From assembly GCF_019511345.1 (NCBI RefSeq), contig NZ_JAEUAK010000013.1, positions 1-64,000 on the forward strand: a stretch of 64,000 bases of DNA, given 5' to 3'. The first letter of the stretch is position 1, and every line of letters starts with the position of its first letter. The DNA comes from Rhizobium mesosinicum (GTDB taxonomy: Bacteria; Pseudomonadota; Alphaproteobacteria; Rhizobiales; Rhizobiaceae). This document shows positions 1-8,042 of this stretch, in pieces. The position numbers and the translations under genes were made by a program. Under the pieces are notes generated by a model. That model saw nothing but the letters and a program-made list of their open reading frames with translations. It did not search any database and was not told the origin of the DNA.

Positions 1-858
1 AGCCCGACAAAAACCCATTGCCTGCCTCCATATTGTCGATGCCAGCCAGCCGTAATTCCTTGACCAGCCGATCCTGCAGCGTCCGATCCATCCGCTCGAC
101 ACGACCCTTGGCCTGGCTCGAATTTGCACAAAGGATCTCGATGTTTAGCTCGCACAGCGCCCGGCCGAACTGGGTTATGCCCTGGCCGCCCTTGGCGTCC
201 TTCTTCGCCACCCGAAACACCGAATGCTTGTCGGAATAAAAGGCAATTGGTGCGCCGTGCCGCTTGAGGTAGAGCGCCAGTGCCTCGAAGTAGGTGAATG
301 CACTTTCGGAACGCACGAAGCGCAGCTGCATCAACCTGCCCTTCGCATCGTCGACGAACACCAGCAGCGAGCAAGGCGGTCCGCGATCCTCGAACCAGCG
401 ATGCTCCGACCCATCGATCTGCACCAGTTCACCATAAGCCTCGCGTCGCAGCCGCGGCTGATGAAACGTCCGCCGCTGCTTGCGCGACAACCACAGTCCG
501 GCCTCCACCATCCAGCTGCGCAACGTCTCGCGCGACACACGCAATCCATCGCGCTCGAAAAGCTTCTCGGTCGCCAAGGTTGGTCCGAAATCCGCATAAC
601 GCTCGCGGACCAGTGTCATCGTGTCATCGCGTAATCGCGCACACCGTCACTGATCCGGTTGTTCGACAGCCGGCCGATCGCCTTGTGCCGGATCGACGCC
701 GCACCGTCCGTGCCGATCCGCTCCAGCAGCCGGCGCACCTGGCGCTCGCTCAGATCAAGCACATGCGCCGCCGACACCACCGTCATCCGGCCGTCGATCA
801 CCTTCGACAAAACCTCAATCCGCTGCAGGTCACGCTCGCTCATCGCAATCAGTCCCAT
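1..858 (-). pseudogene. ISNCY family transposase, frameshifted and cut by the window edge
   Basis: DDE transposase of the ISNCY type. The N-terminal part (858 to about 616) begins MGLIAMSERDLQ and holds a helix-turn-helix (VVSAAHVLDLSERQVRRLL). It then meets a TGA. The remainder continues in another frame to position 1 without a stop and shows VQIDGSEHRWF (first Asp), LLVFVDDAKG (second Asp) and SSQAKGRVERMD (Glu), the expected catalytic triad. The frame change falls on an 8-bp tandem duplication, GATGACAC twice on the minus strand at about 613-628; removing one copy restores YAMTLVRERYADFGP. The C-terminus lies beyond the window. I infer an inactivated copy; a programmed frameshift is unlikely because the interruption is a duplication and not a slippery run. 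Confidence 0.85.
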
Positions 859-894
859 CCGCAATCTCCCAGGTCCTCAGAACCCGGGGAGAGT

Positions 895-933
895 GACATT
901 CTTACTTTGCAGAAACAGGACACTTCAACTTTG
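895..933. repeat. Paired 15-nt direct repeats at the IS end
   Basis: GACATTCTTACTTTG (895-909) and GACACTTCAACTTTG (919-933) are direct repeats offset by 24 bp, matching at 12 of 15 positions. They lie just upstream of the transposase start and are plausible transposase-binding sites. Function is inferred from position only. Confidence 0.55.
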
Positions 934-1051
934 AACCCACCCCCACTACAACAAAGAATCGCATAAGATAGGTTATGGAACATCTGGGCGATTTTGTTTC
1001 TGTTGGCTCATTTACCGCGAATGCTTCCAATGCGCCCCGACCTTAAGCTTT

Positions 1052-1300
1052 ATAAACGATAAGCCGCTGGAGGTCGAAAGCATACTTAGAGCGCTTCCGA
1101 TACTGCCGCTGGATGTCCCCGCCGATATAAAGTACGGTGACATTCGTGCGGAGTTAGAAGCTGCCGGCCAGACGATCGGCCTCAACGATCTGCTCATTGC
1201 CGCGCATGCCCGTGCGCTGGACCTGACACTGGCGACGGACAATATGCGCGAGTTTCAGCGCATTCGTGGCCTCAACCTCCAGAACTGGCTTGAGAGATAG
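1052..1300 (+). pseudogene. VapC-type PIN-domain toxin, 5'-truncated remnant
   Basis: The reading frame ending at the TAG of 1298-1300 gives a good C-terminal PIN/VapC sequence: ILPLDVPADIKYGDIRAEL, then GLNDLLIAAHARALDLTLAT and DNMREFQRIRGLNLQNW. The conserved acidic residues of the C-terminal half of the RNase site (ND in GLND, TDN in LATDN) are present. The N-terminal part with the first active-site Asp and the start codon is missing; upstream sequence in this frame does not resemble VapC and no VapB antitoxin is visible. The loss abuts the IS end, so truncation by the insertion or a linked rearrangement is likely. It should be non-functional. Confidence 0.7.
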
Positions 1301-1498
1301 CAAAGGACATCATGGGCGCCGGTGCCCTACCCCTTTGCGAAGTTCGCCGACACCAGCGGCATCCAACTCCCTGCGTAGTTTGCTCATATGGGCGCCTAGC
1401 TCCGATCGATCGCGTCGCCCTCGGGAGGGCATCAACACTTTCGCTCCTTTCGAAAGCCCGGTTCGGGAATCCTGGTCCACTGCCTCCCGAGCGCCCCT

Positions 1499-2728
1499 TT
1501 ACGCCAAAAAAAGCTGCGGCTGGGGTCGGAAGAAGCTTCGGCGGCCTTTTTTCCAGCCGATGAGCGCGGGCGCGATGGTCGCAACGGCGTCGGCGGCCGA
1601 CGGAGCGTCGAGGACGACGACATCTGCAGCGTTGCCAATCGCGATGCCGTAGCTGCTCTCTATTCCCAGGAGGATGGCCGCTTGCGTCGTGATCATGGCG
1701 AAGATCTCGTCAAGGCCATTGGGAGTGCCGATCTGGGAGATATTGGCGTAGAGATTGGCCATGCGCATCAGGTTAACGTCGCCGAAGGGCGTGAACGGGT
1801 TCAGAACGTTGTTGGTCGAGATGGTTGTGATGACGCCGAGTGCTGCCAGGCGGTGAGCGGGTGTCACGCCGCGCGGAACGAGATGGGTGGAATTGCGGCC
1901 GGTCAGGAACAGATCGGTGGCAGGCAGGACGGTCAACGCCACGCCAGCCTCGGCGAGTGCGCGGCCGATTGGCTCCAACTCTTCCGGGCGCAAAGCCGAG
2001 AGCTTGGTCACATGGCCGACCGACACGCGCCCTTGATAGCAGCGAGCGACGGTCTCGGCGATGACATCCGGAAGATAAGAGCCTGAGGGGTCGAGATCGA
2101 AATCGAGGTGGAAATCGACGGCGACGTCATGGCGCACGGCGAGGTCGAAGATCCGGCGGATGTGTTCGGCCGGTTCGGGATCGGTATAGGGGCAGCCTCC
2201 CACCAGATCGGCCCCCGCTTTCAACGCCTGTTCCAACATCTCCTCCGTGCCGGGATCGTTCGTCAGGCCCTCTTGGGCAAAGGCGCAGATTTCGATATCG
2301 ATGAGATCGCGATAATCGGCTTTCAGATGCCGGATCGCCTCAAAGGAGCGGAAGCCCGCGCGCGGATCGATCTCGACGAAGGTGCGCAGGCGGCTGGTGC
2401 CGTTGAGGATCGCCTTTTCGACCACCGCGGCGGCACGTGCATAAACGTCTTCCTCGGTGAAGGCGGCCTTGGCCCGGGAGGTCTCGCTGACAGCCTCCGC
2501 GAGTGTCCCCGTGCAGAGACTGCAACGGCCGATGATACCAGCCTTGTCTAGATGGATGTGAGTCTCGATGAGACCGCCGCAGGCGAATTTCCCCCTGGCA
2601 TCATAATGCGGCGCATCGCAGACGATGCGAGGCGCGATTGCCGCGATGCGGCTGGCCTCGAAGGCAATATCGGTCGGTTCGGTCGAACCTGCCAGCCGGG
2701 CGTTGCGGACGACGAAGTCGATCGCCAT
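1499..2728 (-). CDS. Cytosine-deaminase-like amidohydrolase with Asn at the usual catalytic Asp
   Basis: A 409-residue cytoplasmic amidohydrolase of the cytosine deaminase/N-isopropylammelide-hydrolase branch, expected to hydrolyse an amine or amide on a small nitrogen heterocycle. Visible metal ligands are H57 and H59 (ETHIHLDK), H207 (DFHLDFD) and H239 (VGHVTK). The segment aligned with the E. coli cytosine deaminase HDDVFDP motif reads TNNVLNP (N306-N307, positions 1808-1813), so the Asp that normally completes the site is Asn. This could mark a distinct subfamily, altered chemistry or loss of deaminase activity. It is the last gene of a five-gene minus-strand operon and starts 9 nt after the preceding stop. 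Substrate unknown. Confidence 0.8.
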   Translation of the reverse strand: MAIDFVVRNARLAGSTEPTDIAFEASRIAAIAPRIVCDAPHYDARGKFACGGLIETHIHLDKAGIIGRCSLCTGTLAEAVSETSRAKAAFTEEDVYARAAAVVEKAILNGTSRLRTFVEIDPRAGFRSFEAIRHLKADYRDLIDIEICAFAQEGLTNDPGTEEMLEQALKAGADLVGGCPYTDPEPAEHIRRIFDLAVRHDVAVDFHLDFDLDPSGSYLPDVIAETVARCYQGRVSVGHVTKLSALRPEELEPIGRALAEAGVALTVLPATDLFLTGRNSTHLVPRGVTPAHRLAALGVITTISTNNVLNPFTPFGDVNLMRMANLYANISQIGTPNGLDEIFAMITTQAAILLGIESSYGIAIGNAADVVVLDAPSAADAVATIAPALIGWKKGRRSFFRPQPQLFLA

Positions 2729-2737
2729 GGGACCTCC

Positions 2738-4090
2738 TCAGACCGACAAAAGAAAATTGCGGGCGGCGCAGTTGTGATCGGCGATGAGTGCCTCGATGTC
2801 GACACCCGTAGGCATACCGTCGGTGACGCGCCATTCGCCTGCGATCATGACGCGGTCGGCCGTGGTGGCGCCGCAGAGAACCAGGGCGGCCAGCGGATCA
2901 CCGGCGCCGGAGAAACGCAGTTCGTCAAGCTTGTAAAAGGCGAGATCTGCCTGGCGGCCTGGCGCGATGGTGCCGATGTCATCGCGTCCGAGCAGTTTTG
3001 CCGAGCCGGCGGTTCCCCAGCGCAGCGCGTCGAAATGGGTGACGGTCTCCGCACCGTAGGTCAGCCGGTTCAGCATCAGCGCGTGGCGCACGGCTTCCAT
3101 CAAGTTGGAATTGTCGTTGGACGCCGAGCCGTCGACGCCGAGGCCGACCGGCACGCCTGCGGCTTCCATCTCGCTGGTGCGGCACATACCAGAGGCAAGC
3201 ACCATGTTCGAGGTCGGGCAGTGACAGACGCCGACGCCGTGTCGGCCAAGCTCGGCGATTTCAGCATCATCGAAATGGATGCCGTGGGCAAGCCAGGTGC
3301 GCGAATTCAGCCAGTTGCAGCGGTCGAGATATTCCACCGGCGTGCAGGCAAATTTGCTGCGGCAAAATTCCGCTTCCGCGCGTGTCTCGACCAGATGGGT
3401 GTGGAGTCGGCAGTCATGGCGCTCCGCCAGTTCCGCCGTTTTTTGCATTAGGTCCAGCGTGACGTCGAAAGGCGCACATGGCGCGAGCGCCACCTGTGTC
3501 ATCGCTCCCTCGGACCGGTCGTGGTAGCGCCGCAACACGCGCTCGCTATCGGCAAGGATCACGTCATCGTCCTGGACGACATTGCCGGGCGAAATGACTC
3601 CCTGCTGGTCCTTAATGTTAAGGCTGCCGCGCGTCAGCGTGATGCGCATGCCGAGGCTGGCCGCCTCCTCGGCCTCGACATCCATCGCGTCTTCGAGGCC
3701 GGCGGCATAGAGATAGTGGTGGTCGGATGTCGTGGTGCAGCCGGAAAGCAGCAGTTCCGTCAGCCCGAGACGGACGGCAAGCCGGAAGGCTTCAGGGGTT
3801 ATATGCTTTGCCCAGATCGGGTAGAGCGCGCGGATCCACGGCCAGAGCGACTTGTTGATCGCGGCCGGATGAGCGCGCGTCAGGGTCTGGAACATATGGT
3901 GATGGGCGTTGACGAGACCGGGAATGACGACGTGCCGGCCGGCATCGAAGCGGGCATCGACGGGCAGCGCCGGTTGTCCTCCAGCTGCGACCAGCTCGAC
4001 GATACGACCGTTTTCGATGACGATGCCACCACCTCCAGCGCCCTCGGCCATGATGGCAAGTGGCGATTGTATCCAGAGTCGGCCCTTCAT
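2738..4090 (-). CDS. 8-oxoguanine deaminase/hydroxyatrazine-hydrolase-like amidohydrolase
   Basis: A 450-residue amidohydrolase of the subtype-III deaminase branch (8-oxoguanine deaminase, AtzB, TrzN relatives). The metal site is complete: H63 and H65 (NAHHHMFQTLTRA), H232 (HTHLVE), H269 (LAHGIHFDD) and D320 (GVDGSASND). The stretch after the HxH, with LWPWIRALYPIWA, resembles bacterial 8-oxoguanine deaminases. The start was set at the ATG of 4088-4090 (MKGRLWIQ); the frame stays open for 124 more codons but that extension runs into the preceding gene and does not look like protein. It lies between two further amidohydrolases in the operon. The reaction is probably hydrolytic deamination or dealkylamination of a purine-like ring, but the real substrate is not readable. 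Confidence 0.85.
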   Translation of the reverse strand: MKGRLWIQSPLAIMAEGAGGGGIVIENGRIVELVAAGGQPALPVDARFDAGRHVVIPGLVNAHHHMFQTLTRAHPAAINKSLWPWIRALYPIWAKHITPEAFRLAVRLGLTELLLSGCTTTSDHHYLYAAGLEDAMDVEAEEAASLGMRITLTRGSLNIKDQQGVISPGNVVQDDDVILADSERVLRRYHDRSEGAMTQVALAPCAPFDVTLDLMQKTAELAERHDCRLHTHLVETRAEAEFCRSKFACTPVEYLDRCNWLNSRTWLAHGIHFDDAEIAELGRHGVGVCHCPTSNMVLASGMCRTSEMEAAGVPVGLGVDGSASNDNSNLMEAVRHALMLNRLTYGAETVTHFDALRWGTAGSAKLLGRDDIGTIAPGRQADLAFYKLDELRFSGAGDPLAALVLCGATTADRVMIAGEWRVTDGMPTGVDIEALIADHNCAARNFLLSV

Positions 4091-4127
4091 CGGCGATGCT
4101 CCCATGCGCTGTACATTGACGGAAAAT

Positions 4128-5324
4128 TCAGGCGACCAACTGGCCGCCACGGGCGATGATGACACCACGGCGGAAGACGGTCCGGTCAAGAGGACGAACG
4201 GCGACGGCCTCTGCCAACGACACGGCAGGCAGGATGACAAAATCGGCAAGTGATCCGGCTTGAAGCGGCCCGACGGGGCGGCCGAGGATTTCGGCCGGCG
4301 CGTGCGTCGCCAAACGAAAAGCCGCAGCCAAGTCCGCATCCGAACGGAAATCCTGGCGATCGCAGAGGATGCCGACGCGCTCCAGCATGTCGCCATTGCC
4401 GAAAGGCGACCAGGCATCGCGGATGTTGTCATTGGCACAGAAGAGCCGAACGCCGGCGGCAACGAGCCGCTTGACGGGCGGCATGGGCACGGGACCCGGC
4501 GCGCTGGTCATGATCGCCACACCCGATCTGGCGAGTGCCGCAGCCGTGTGGCCGAAATCGACATCTTCTAACGCGCCAAGGCAGAACGCATGGCTGACGA
4601 CCACCTTGCCTTCGAGGCCGAGGGCTGCCGTGCGGTCGGCAATCTGCCGAAGCTCGAACGCGCCGAGCGCGCCGCCGTCATGCAGGTGGATATCCAGCCC
4701 GACACCGTATTTACCGGCGACGGCGAAGATCGCGTCGAGATGCCCGGTCACATCGTTATCGATGCCGGCGGGATCGAGGCCACCGACGAGGTCGGCGCCT
4801 GCGGCGATGGCCGCATCGAGCAGCGCCGCGGTGCCGGGATTGCGCAGCACACCAGATTGTGGAAAGGCGACCGTCTGGATATCGACGAGATGACCATGGC
4901 TCTGCTTCAGCGAGAGCACGGCCTCGAGGCCTTTCAAGCCGATGTCGGTATCGATATCGACGTGGCTGCGAACGGAGAGCGTGCCGTAGGCTGCGAGCCT
5001 CTCCAGCAGGGCGCCGCCGCGGGCTTGGACCGGCAGAGCCACCGTGCGCAGCAGGGATTTTTCCGCCTCGATACGCTTGGCGACCGTATCGCCCGGGATA
5101 TGGGGAATGAAAGGTAAGCCAATCAGTGTCTTATCGAGGTGAACGTGACCGTCGACGAAGGGAGGGCAGAGCAGGCCGCCGGCCGCATCGAAATGCGGCA
5201 CTGCGGGACCGATGCCGGCCGTTGCATTCGGGCCGATCGCAGCGATCCGATCATTATCCAGAATGAGCGAGACGATCTCACCGGCTTCGGTTCTGGCGTT
5301 TTCGATTACGAGGCTCGGCGTCAT
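4128..5324 (-). CDS. Cytosine-deaminase-like amidohydrolase
   Basis: A 398-residue amidohydrolase related to cytosine deaminase. The metal-binding signature is H60-V-H62 in DGHVHLDKT; further ligands appear in LDIHLHDGG and VVSHAFCLG. The distal motif is ANDNIRDAWSPFG, keeping the catalytic Asp that is Asn in the downstream paralogue at 1499-2728. It is cytoplasmic, with no signal peptide. It starts 13 nt after the questin-oxidase-like gene and ends 37 nt before the next deaminase, consistent with one transcript. Three diverged amidohydrolases in a row suggest sequential removal of amino or amide groups from a ring, which is inference. Confidence 0.85.
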   Translation of the reverse strand: MTPSLVIENARTEAGEIVSLILDNDRIAAIGPNATAGIGPAVPHFDAAGGLLCPPFVDGHVHLDKTLIGLPFIPHIPGDTVAKRIEAEKSLLRTVALPVQARGGALLERLAAYGTLSVRSHVDIDTDIGLKGLEAVLSLKQSHGHLVDIQTVAFPQSGVLRNPGTAALLDAAIAAGADLVGGLDPAGIDNDVTGHLDAIFAVAGKYGVGLDIHLHDGGALGAFELRQIADRTAALGLEGKVVVSHAFCLGALEDVDFGHTAAALARSGVAIMTSAPGPVPMPPVKRLVAAGVRLFCANDNIRDAWSPFGNGDMLERVGILCDRQDFRSDADLAAAFRLATHAPAEILGRPVGPLQAGSLADFVILPAVSLAEAVAVRPLDRTVFRRGVIIARGGQLVA

Positions 5325-5337
5325 CTACCATCATCCA

Positions 5338-6375
5338 CTATGCAATAAGCCCAAGCCTGCGCGCCGCCACGACGCGATAGAGCGGATCCTGCCAAACCTC
5401 CTCCTCCTGCAAGGCGGAGAAGACCAGGCTGACATCGTGTTCGTCATCCGAAGCAATCGCGGCGTGTTTGATCTCCTCCCACTCAGGTGCTTGTCGGGCG
5501 CGCATCTCTTCCAATGCCTCGGCGGTAGGAAGTGCTGGAAAACCGATCTTCGGTACCAGCGCGGCGATCACCTGCCAAAAAGCTCGGTAGAAAGGCTCGG
5601 CGTCTTGGAGGTGTGGGGAAACGAGGCGCAGCCAGTGCAAGCCGGTGACGGAATGGAGTGCGGAGAAATCCATGGTTGCGGCGAAGAGTGCGAGCGAGGT
5701 CGCGGCCATGCGGCGCGGCGTATCGGCCTTGAAAGCAAGGCGGTCGATAACAGGACGGAAGCCCGGAAGTGCGGCGACGGCGCGGATATTATGCCAAAGC
5801 AGATCGGTTTCAGGCTCGTAGCTCCGAATACCTTCGATATTGCCGACGTCGGCAAGGACGCGTCCTGGATCATCCGTATCGGGAGCACGGCCGGTCGCGG
5901 GCGGCAGCGGCAGATAACAGGCCGCCCAATAACCGAGCGCGGTGCCGACCTCCTCGTCGTCCTTCTTGAGGACACCGTAGGCAAGGCGCATCAGCGGATG
6001 CGTGGCGCTGCCGGCAAGGCCGTTCACCATGGCAGGGAGATAGGTGCGGATAACGGCATCAATGCCGAGCCTGCGGGTTTCGGCGATGAAGAAGGCGCGA
6101 TAATCCGCCTCGCGCGCGCGATCGCCAAGCGCGTCGATCCAGGCTGTCCGGGCAATTGGAGCAACGGGGGGCGGTATAGGCGGGAGGCGATTGTTCGCGC
6201 GATAATGCTCATACCATTGCTCCAGCCGTTCCGCCGAGGCGCCGAGGCGATCGAGCGCGATCAGCACCATCGGCGCGTGGTTGGCGAGGAGATAGGGAAA
6301 TTCGACGCTGTCTTCGCGTGCCCGCGAAAGGATGGCCTCCAATCCCGAAACTTGAACGGCGGCAGCCTGCCTCAT
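5338..6375 (-). CDS. Questin-oxidase-like family protein
   Basis: A 345-residue soluble protein recognised as the questin oxidase/AflY family by its overall pattern: an N-terminal ANHAPMVLIALDRLGAS segment, an internal ITY-like helical region (IDAVIRTYLPAMVNGLAGSATHP) and a C-terminal HSVTGLHWLRL segment. Fungal members are linked to Baeyer-Villiger-type cleavage of anthraquinone rings; bacterial members are mostly uncharacterised. The start codon overlaps the stop of the flavin monooxygenase gene by 4 nt, so the two are translationally coupled. This suggests that they act on the same substrate, with oxygenation preceding the hydrolases encoded downstream. Confidence 0.75.
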   Translation of the reverse strand: MRQAAAVQVSGLEAILSRAREDSVEFPYLLANHAPMVLIALDRLGASAERLEQWYEHYRANNRLPPIPPPVAPIARTAWIDALGDRAREADYRAFFIAETRRLGIDAVIRTYLPAMVNGLAGSATHPLMRLAYGVLKKDDEEVGTALGYWAACYLPLPPATGRAPDTDDPGRVLADVGNIEGIRSYEPETDLLWHNIRAVAALPGFRPVIDRLAFKADTPRRMAATSLALFAATMDFSALHSVTGLHWLRLVSPHLQDAEPFYRAFWQVIAALVPKIGFPALPTAEALEEMRARQAPEWEEIKHAAIASDDEHDVSLVFSALQEEEVWQDPLYRVVAARRLGLIA

Positions 6376-7823
6376 GTCAAAACCTCCCTTGGTGTCGTGA
6401 CGGTCTCGTCTATGCCAGGATCGAAATGTGGTTCACCATAGGCGGCCAATGATTCAAGATACCGATTGGAGTCCTCGATGAACAGCGCTTTCACCAGGGC
6501 GCCGACGATGCGCGGCACGCCGTATTTGAGGCCGGTGACGCCGTTGCTGATCGGCCCGAGACTGACCAGAGCGCCGGCATTGAACATGTGGATGCGCGAC
6601 ACCCAGCCGGCTTCGGACTGTCTTGGAACGAGTTCGAAACCAGGACCGAGATAGGGATGGCTGGCAAGCAGGGCGCTTTCCTCTCCCTGCGGCGGCTGAA
6701 AGCGGTGTTTCCAAAGCGCGACGGAATCGACGAGGCCGGCAAGCTCGGGCCTGAGCGCGAAATCAATCTCGTAGCCGGTGCCCAGCAGAAGATGATCGGC
6801 CCGGAAGATGCCGCTTGCGGTCGTCAGCCGGATGCTGCCGCCGTCCATCGAGAGTTCGCGGACATCGCAGCCGAGGCGCAGGGTGAAACCGGGGTGGCTG
6901 CAGGCCTTATCATATTGCTCCTGCGTCGGCGGTACCTTGAAATTGAAATAGAGATGAGCAAAGCGCCAGCGATCGAGATCCGGCAGTTCGGCGAAATGGC
7001 CGAGAAAACCGGGAAAGTTAGTCCATGCGAGAACCTCCGTGCGCGGCAGATCGGCGCTGCGCGCAAACATCGTGACTTCTCTGGCTCCGGCCTCAAGCGC
7101 CGCCACTGCCCAATCAAAGCTCGACGTTCCGCCGCCAAGGATTGAGACATCCCTGCCCTCAAGAAAATCGATCGATATCGGCTCGCTGCTATGCGTCCAT
7201 GCGGATTTCGGCAGCGTCTTGACCATCGCAGGTACACGCGGGCCGCCGCAGCCATCGATACCGGTGGCCATCACCAAATGGCGACAGGTGATCGTGCGGC
7301 TGGTGCCGTCGCTTTTCGCCAGGGCGAGCGCAAGTCCGCCCTCAGCCTGATTTATCGACGAAAGGGTTGTTCCGTTTTCGACCTCGATGCCGACAGTCCT
7401 GCGAAACCAGACGAGATACGCCATCCAATCCTGCCGGCTGATCTTGTCGAGCGTTTCCCACGCATCGGCACCATGCATCGCCTCGTACCAGGAGCGCAGC
7501 GTCAGGCTCGGAATGCCGAGGTCGGGGCCTGACAGATATTTCGGTGAGCGCAGGGTCCGCATGCGGGCGCATGTCATCCAGGGGCCTTCCCTGCCCTCTT
7601 CGCTCCGATCTATCACATGAACCGACCTAATGCCGCGCCGCTTCAGGGCGAAGGCGATCGACAGGCCGGAGAGGCCGGCACCGCAGATGACGACGGAATG
7701 GAAATCGTCGCGGTCTTCATCGCCGAGTTTCGGCCAGTCGGCGCAGAACGCCTCTATGCGCGCCATCTCATCATCGGCGCGACGTTCCAGCTCTCTCAGG
7801 CGCTCGTCCGGCGTGATCTTCAT
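6372..7823 (-). CDS. FAD/NAD(P)-dependent monooxygenase
   Basis: A 483-residue flavoprotein with two dinucleotide folds: GAGLSGLS at residues 48-55 for FAD and LGGGTSS at 229-235 for NAD(P)H. The intervening WTHSSEP motif recalls the FMO/Baeyer-Villiger linker. MATGID and LLLGTGYEIDF are the ATG-type motifs of this class. The start is the ATG at 7821-7823 (MKITPDER); 33 upstream in-frame codons look non-coding and overlap the promoter region. It is the first gene of the minus-strand operon and diverges from the transporter genes at 8043. It would use NADPH and O2 to oxygenate a ring or heteroatom before the following questin-oxidase-like step. Substrate unknown. Confidence 0.8.
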   Translation of the reverse strand: MKITPDERLRELERRADDEMARIEAFCADWPKLGDEDRDDFHSVVICGAGLSGLSIAFALKRRGIRSVHVIDRSEEGREGPWMTCARMRTLRSPKYLSGPDLGIPSLTLRSWYEAMHGADAWETLDKISRQDWMAYLVWFRRTVGIEVENGTTLSSINQAEGGLALALAKSDGTSRTITCRHLVMATGIDGCGGPRVPAMVKTLPKSAWTHSSEPISIDFLEGRDVSILGGGTSSFDWAVAALEAGAREVTMFARSADLPRTEVLAWTNFPGFLGHFAELPDLDRWRFAHLYFNFKVPPTQEQYDKACSHPGFTLRLGCDVRELSMDGGSIRLTTASGIFRADHLLLGTGYEIDFALRPELAGLVDSVALWKHRFQPPQGEESALLASHPYLGPGFELVPRQSEAGWVSRIHMFNAGALVSLGPISNGVTGLKYGVPRIVGALVKALFIEDSNRYLESLAAYGEPHFDPGIDETVTTPREVLT

Positions 7824-7893
7824 GAATGTGCAGCTCGTGAGCGTTGGACAGGATAGTATAGACGCGCAGAAAACGTTCAGTTCACTGCCATTT

Positions 7894-7949
7894 TTTATGC
7901 AACGCGCACAAAATATGGACATTTATGCGCGAATATGTTCTAATTTGTG
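7894..7949. promoter_or_regulatory. Operator-like nested inverted repeats in the divergent intergenic region
   Basis: The AT-rich region between the divergent operons has CACAAA (7907-7912) opposed by TTTGTG (7944-7949), and inside it CGCGCA (7903-7908) opposed by TGCGCG (7926-7931). TTTATGC occurs twice (7894-7900, 7922-7928). The TTTGTG/CACAAA half-sites recur in the DeoR upstream region at 13412-13449, suggesting one regulator. Binding is inferred. Confidence 0.4.
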
Positions 7950-7983
7950 ATTTTTAATGTTTAGCGTTTTTTGTCAAGTGCGC

Positions 7984-8011
7984 TTGAGTGCGATTTTGTT
8001 TGATGTATATT
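7984..8011 (+). promoter_or_regulatory. Candidate sigma-70 promoter for the carbohydrate ABC transporter
   Basis: TTGAGT (7984-7989) and TATATT (8006-8011) are separated by 16 nt, about 30 nt before the binding-protein ATG. The match to TTGACA/TATAAT is 4 of 6 and 5 of 6. Confidence 0.45.
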
Positions 8012-8042
8012 GCCTCTGGCCAACCAAAAAAGGGGAGCAAAC

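Larger units (their letters stand above)
1..940 (-). mobile_element. ISNCY-type insertion sequence, truncated by the window edge
   Basis: One end of an insertion sequence whose transposase (positions 1-858) reads leftward off the window. The non-coding tail at about 859-940 carries two spaced copies of a 15-nt element (895-909 and 919-933), a layout typical of the transposase-binding end of such elements. The exact outer boundary cannot be fixed because the other end is outside the window; it should lie between about 890 and 960. The transposase is frameshifted, so the element is probably not autonomously active. Confidence 0.7.

Noticed and set aside
5212..6441. 409-codon plus-strand frame opposite the questin-oxidase-like gene
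   Set aside because: Antisense shadow of a GC-rich gene; composition and lack of recognisable motifs do not support coding.
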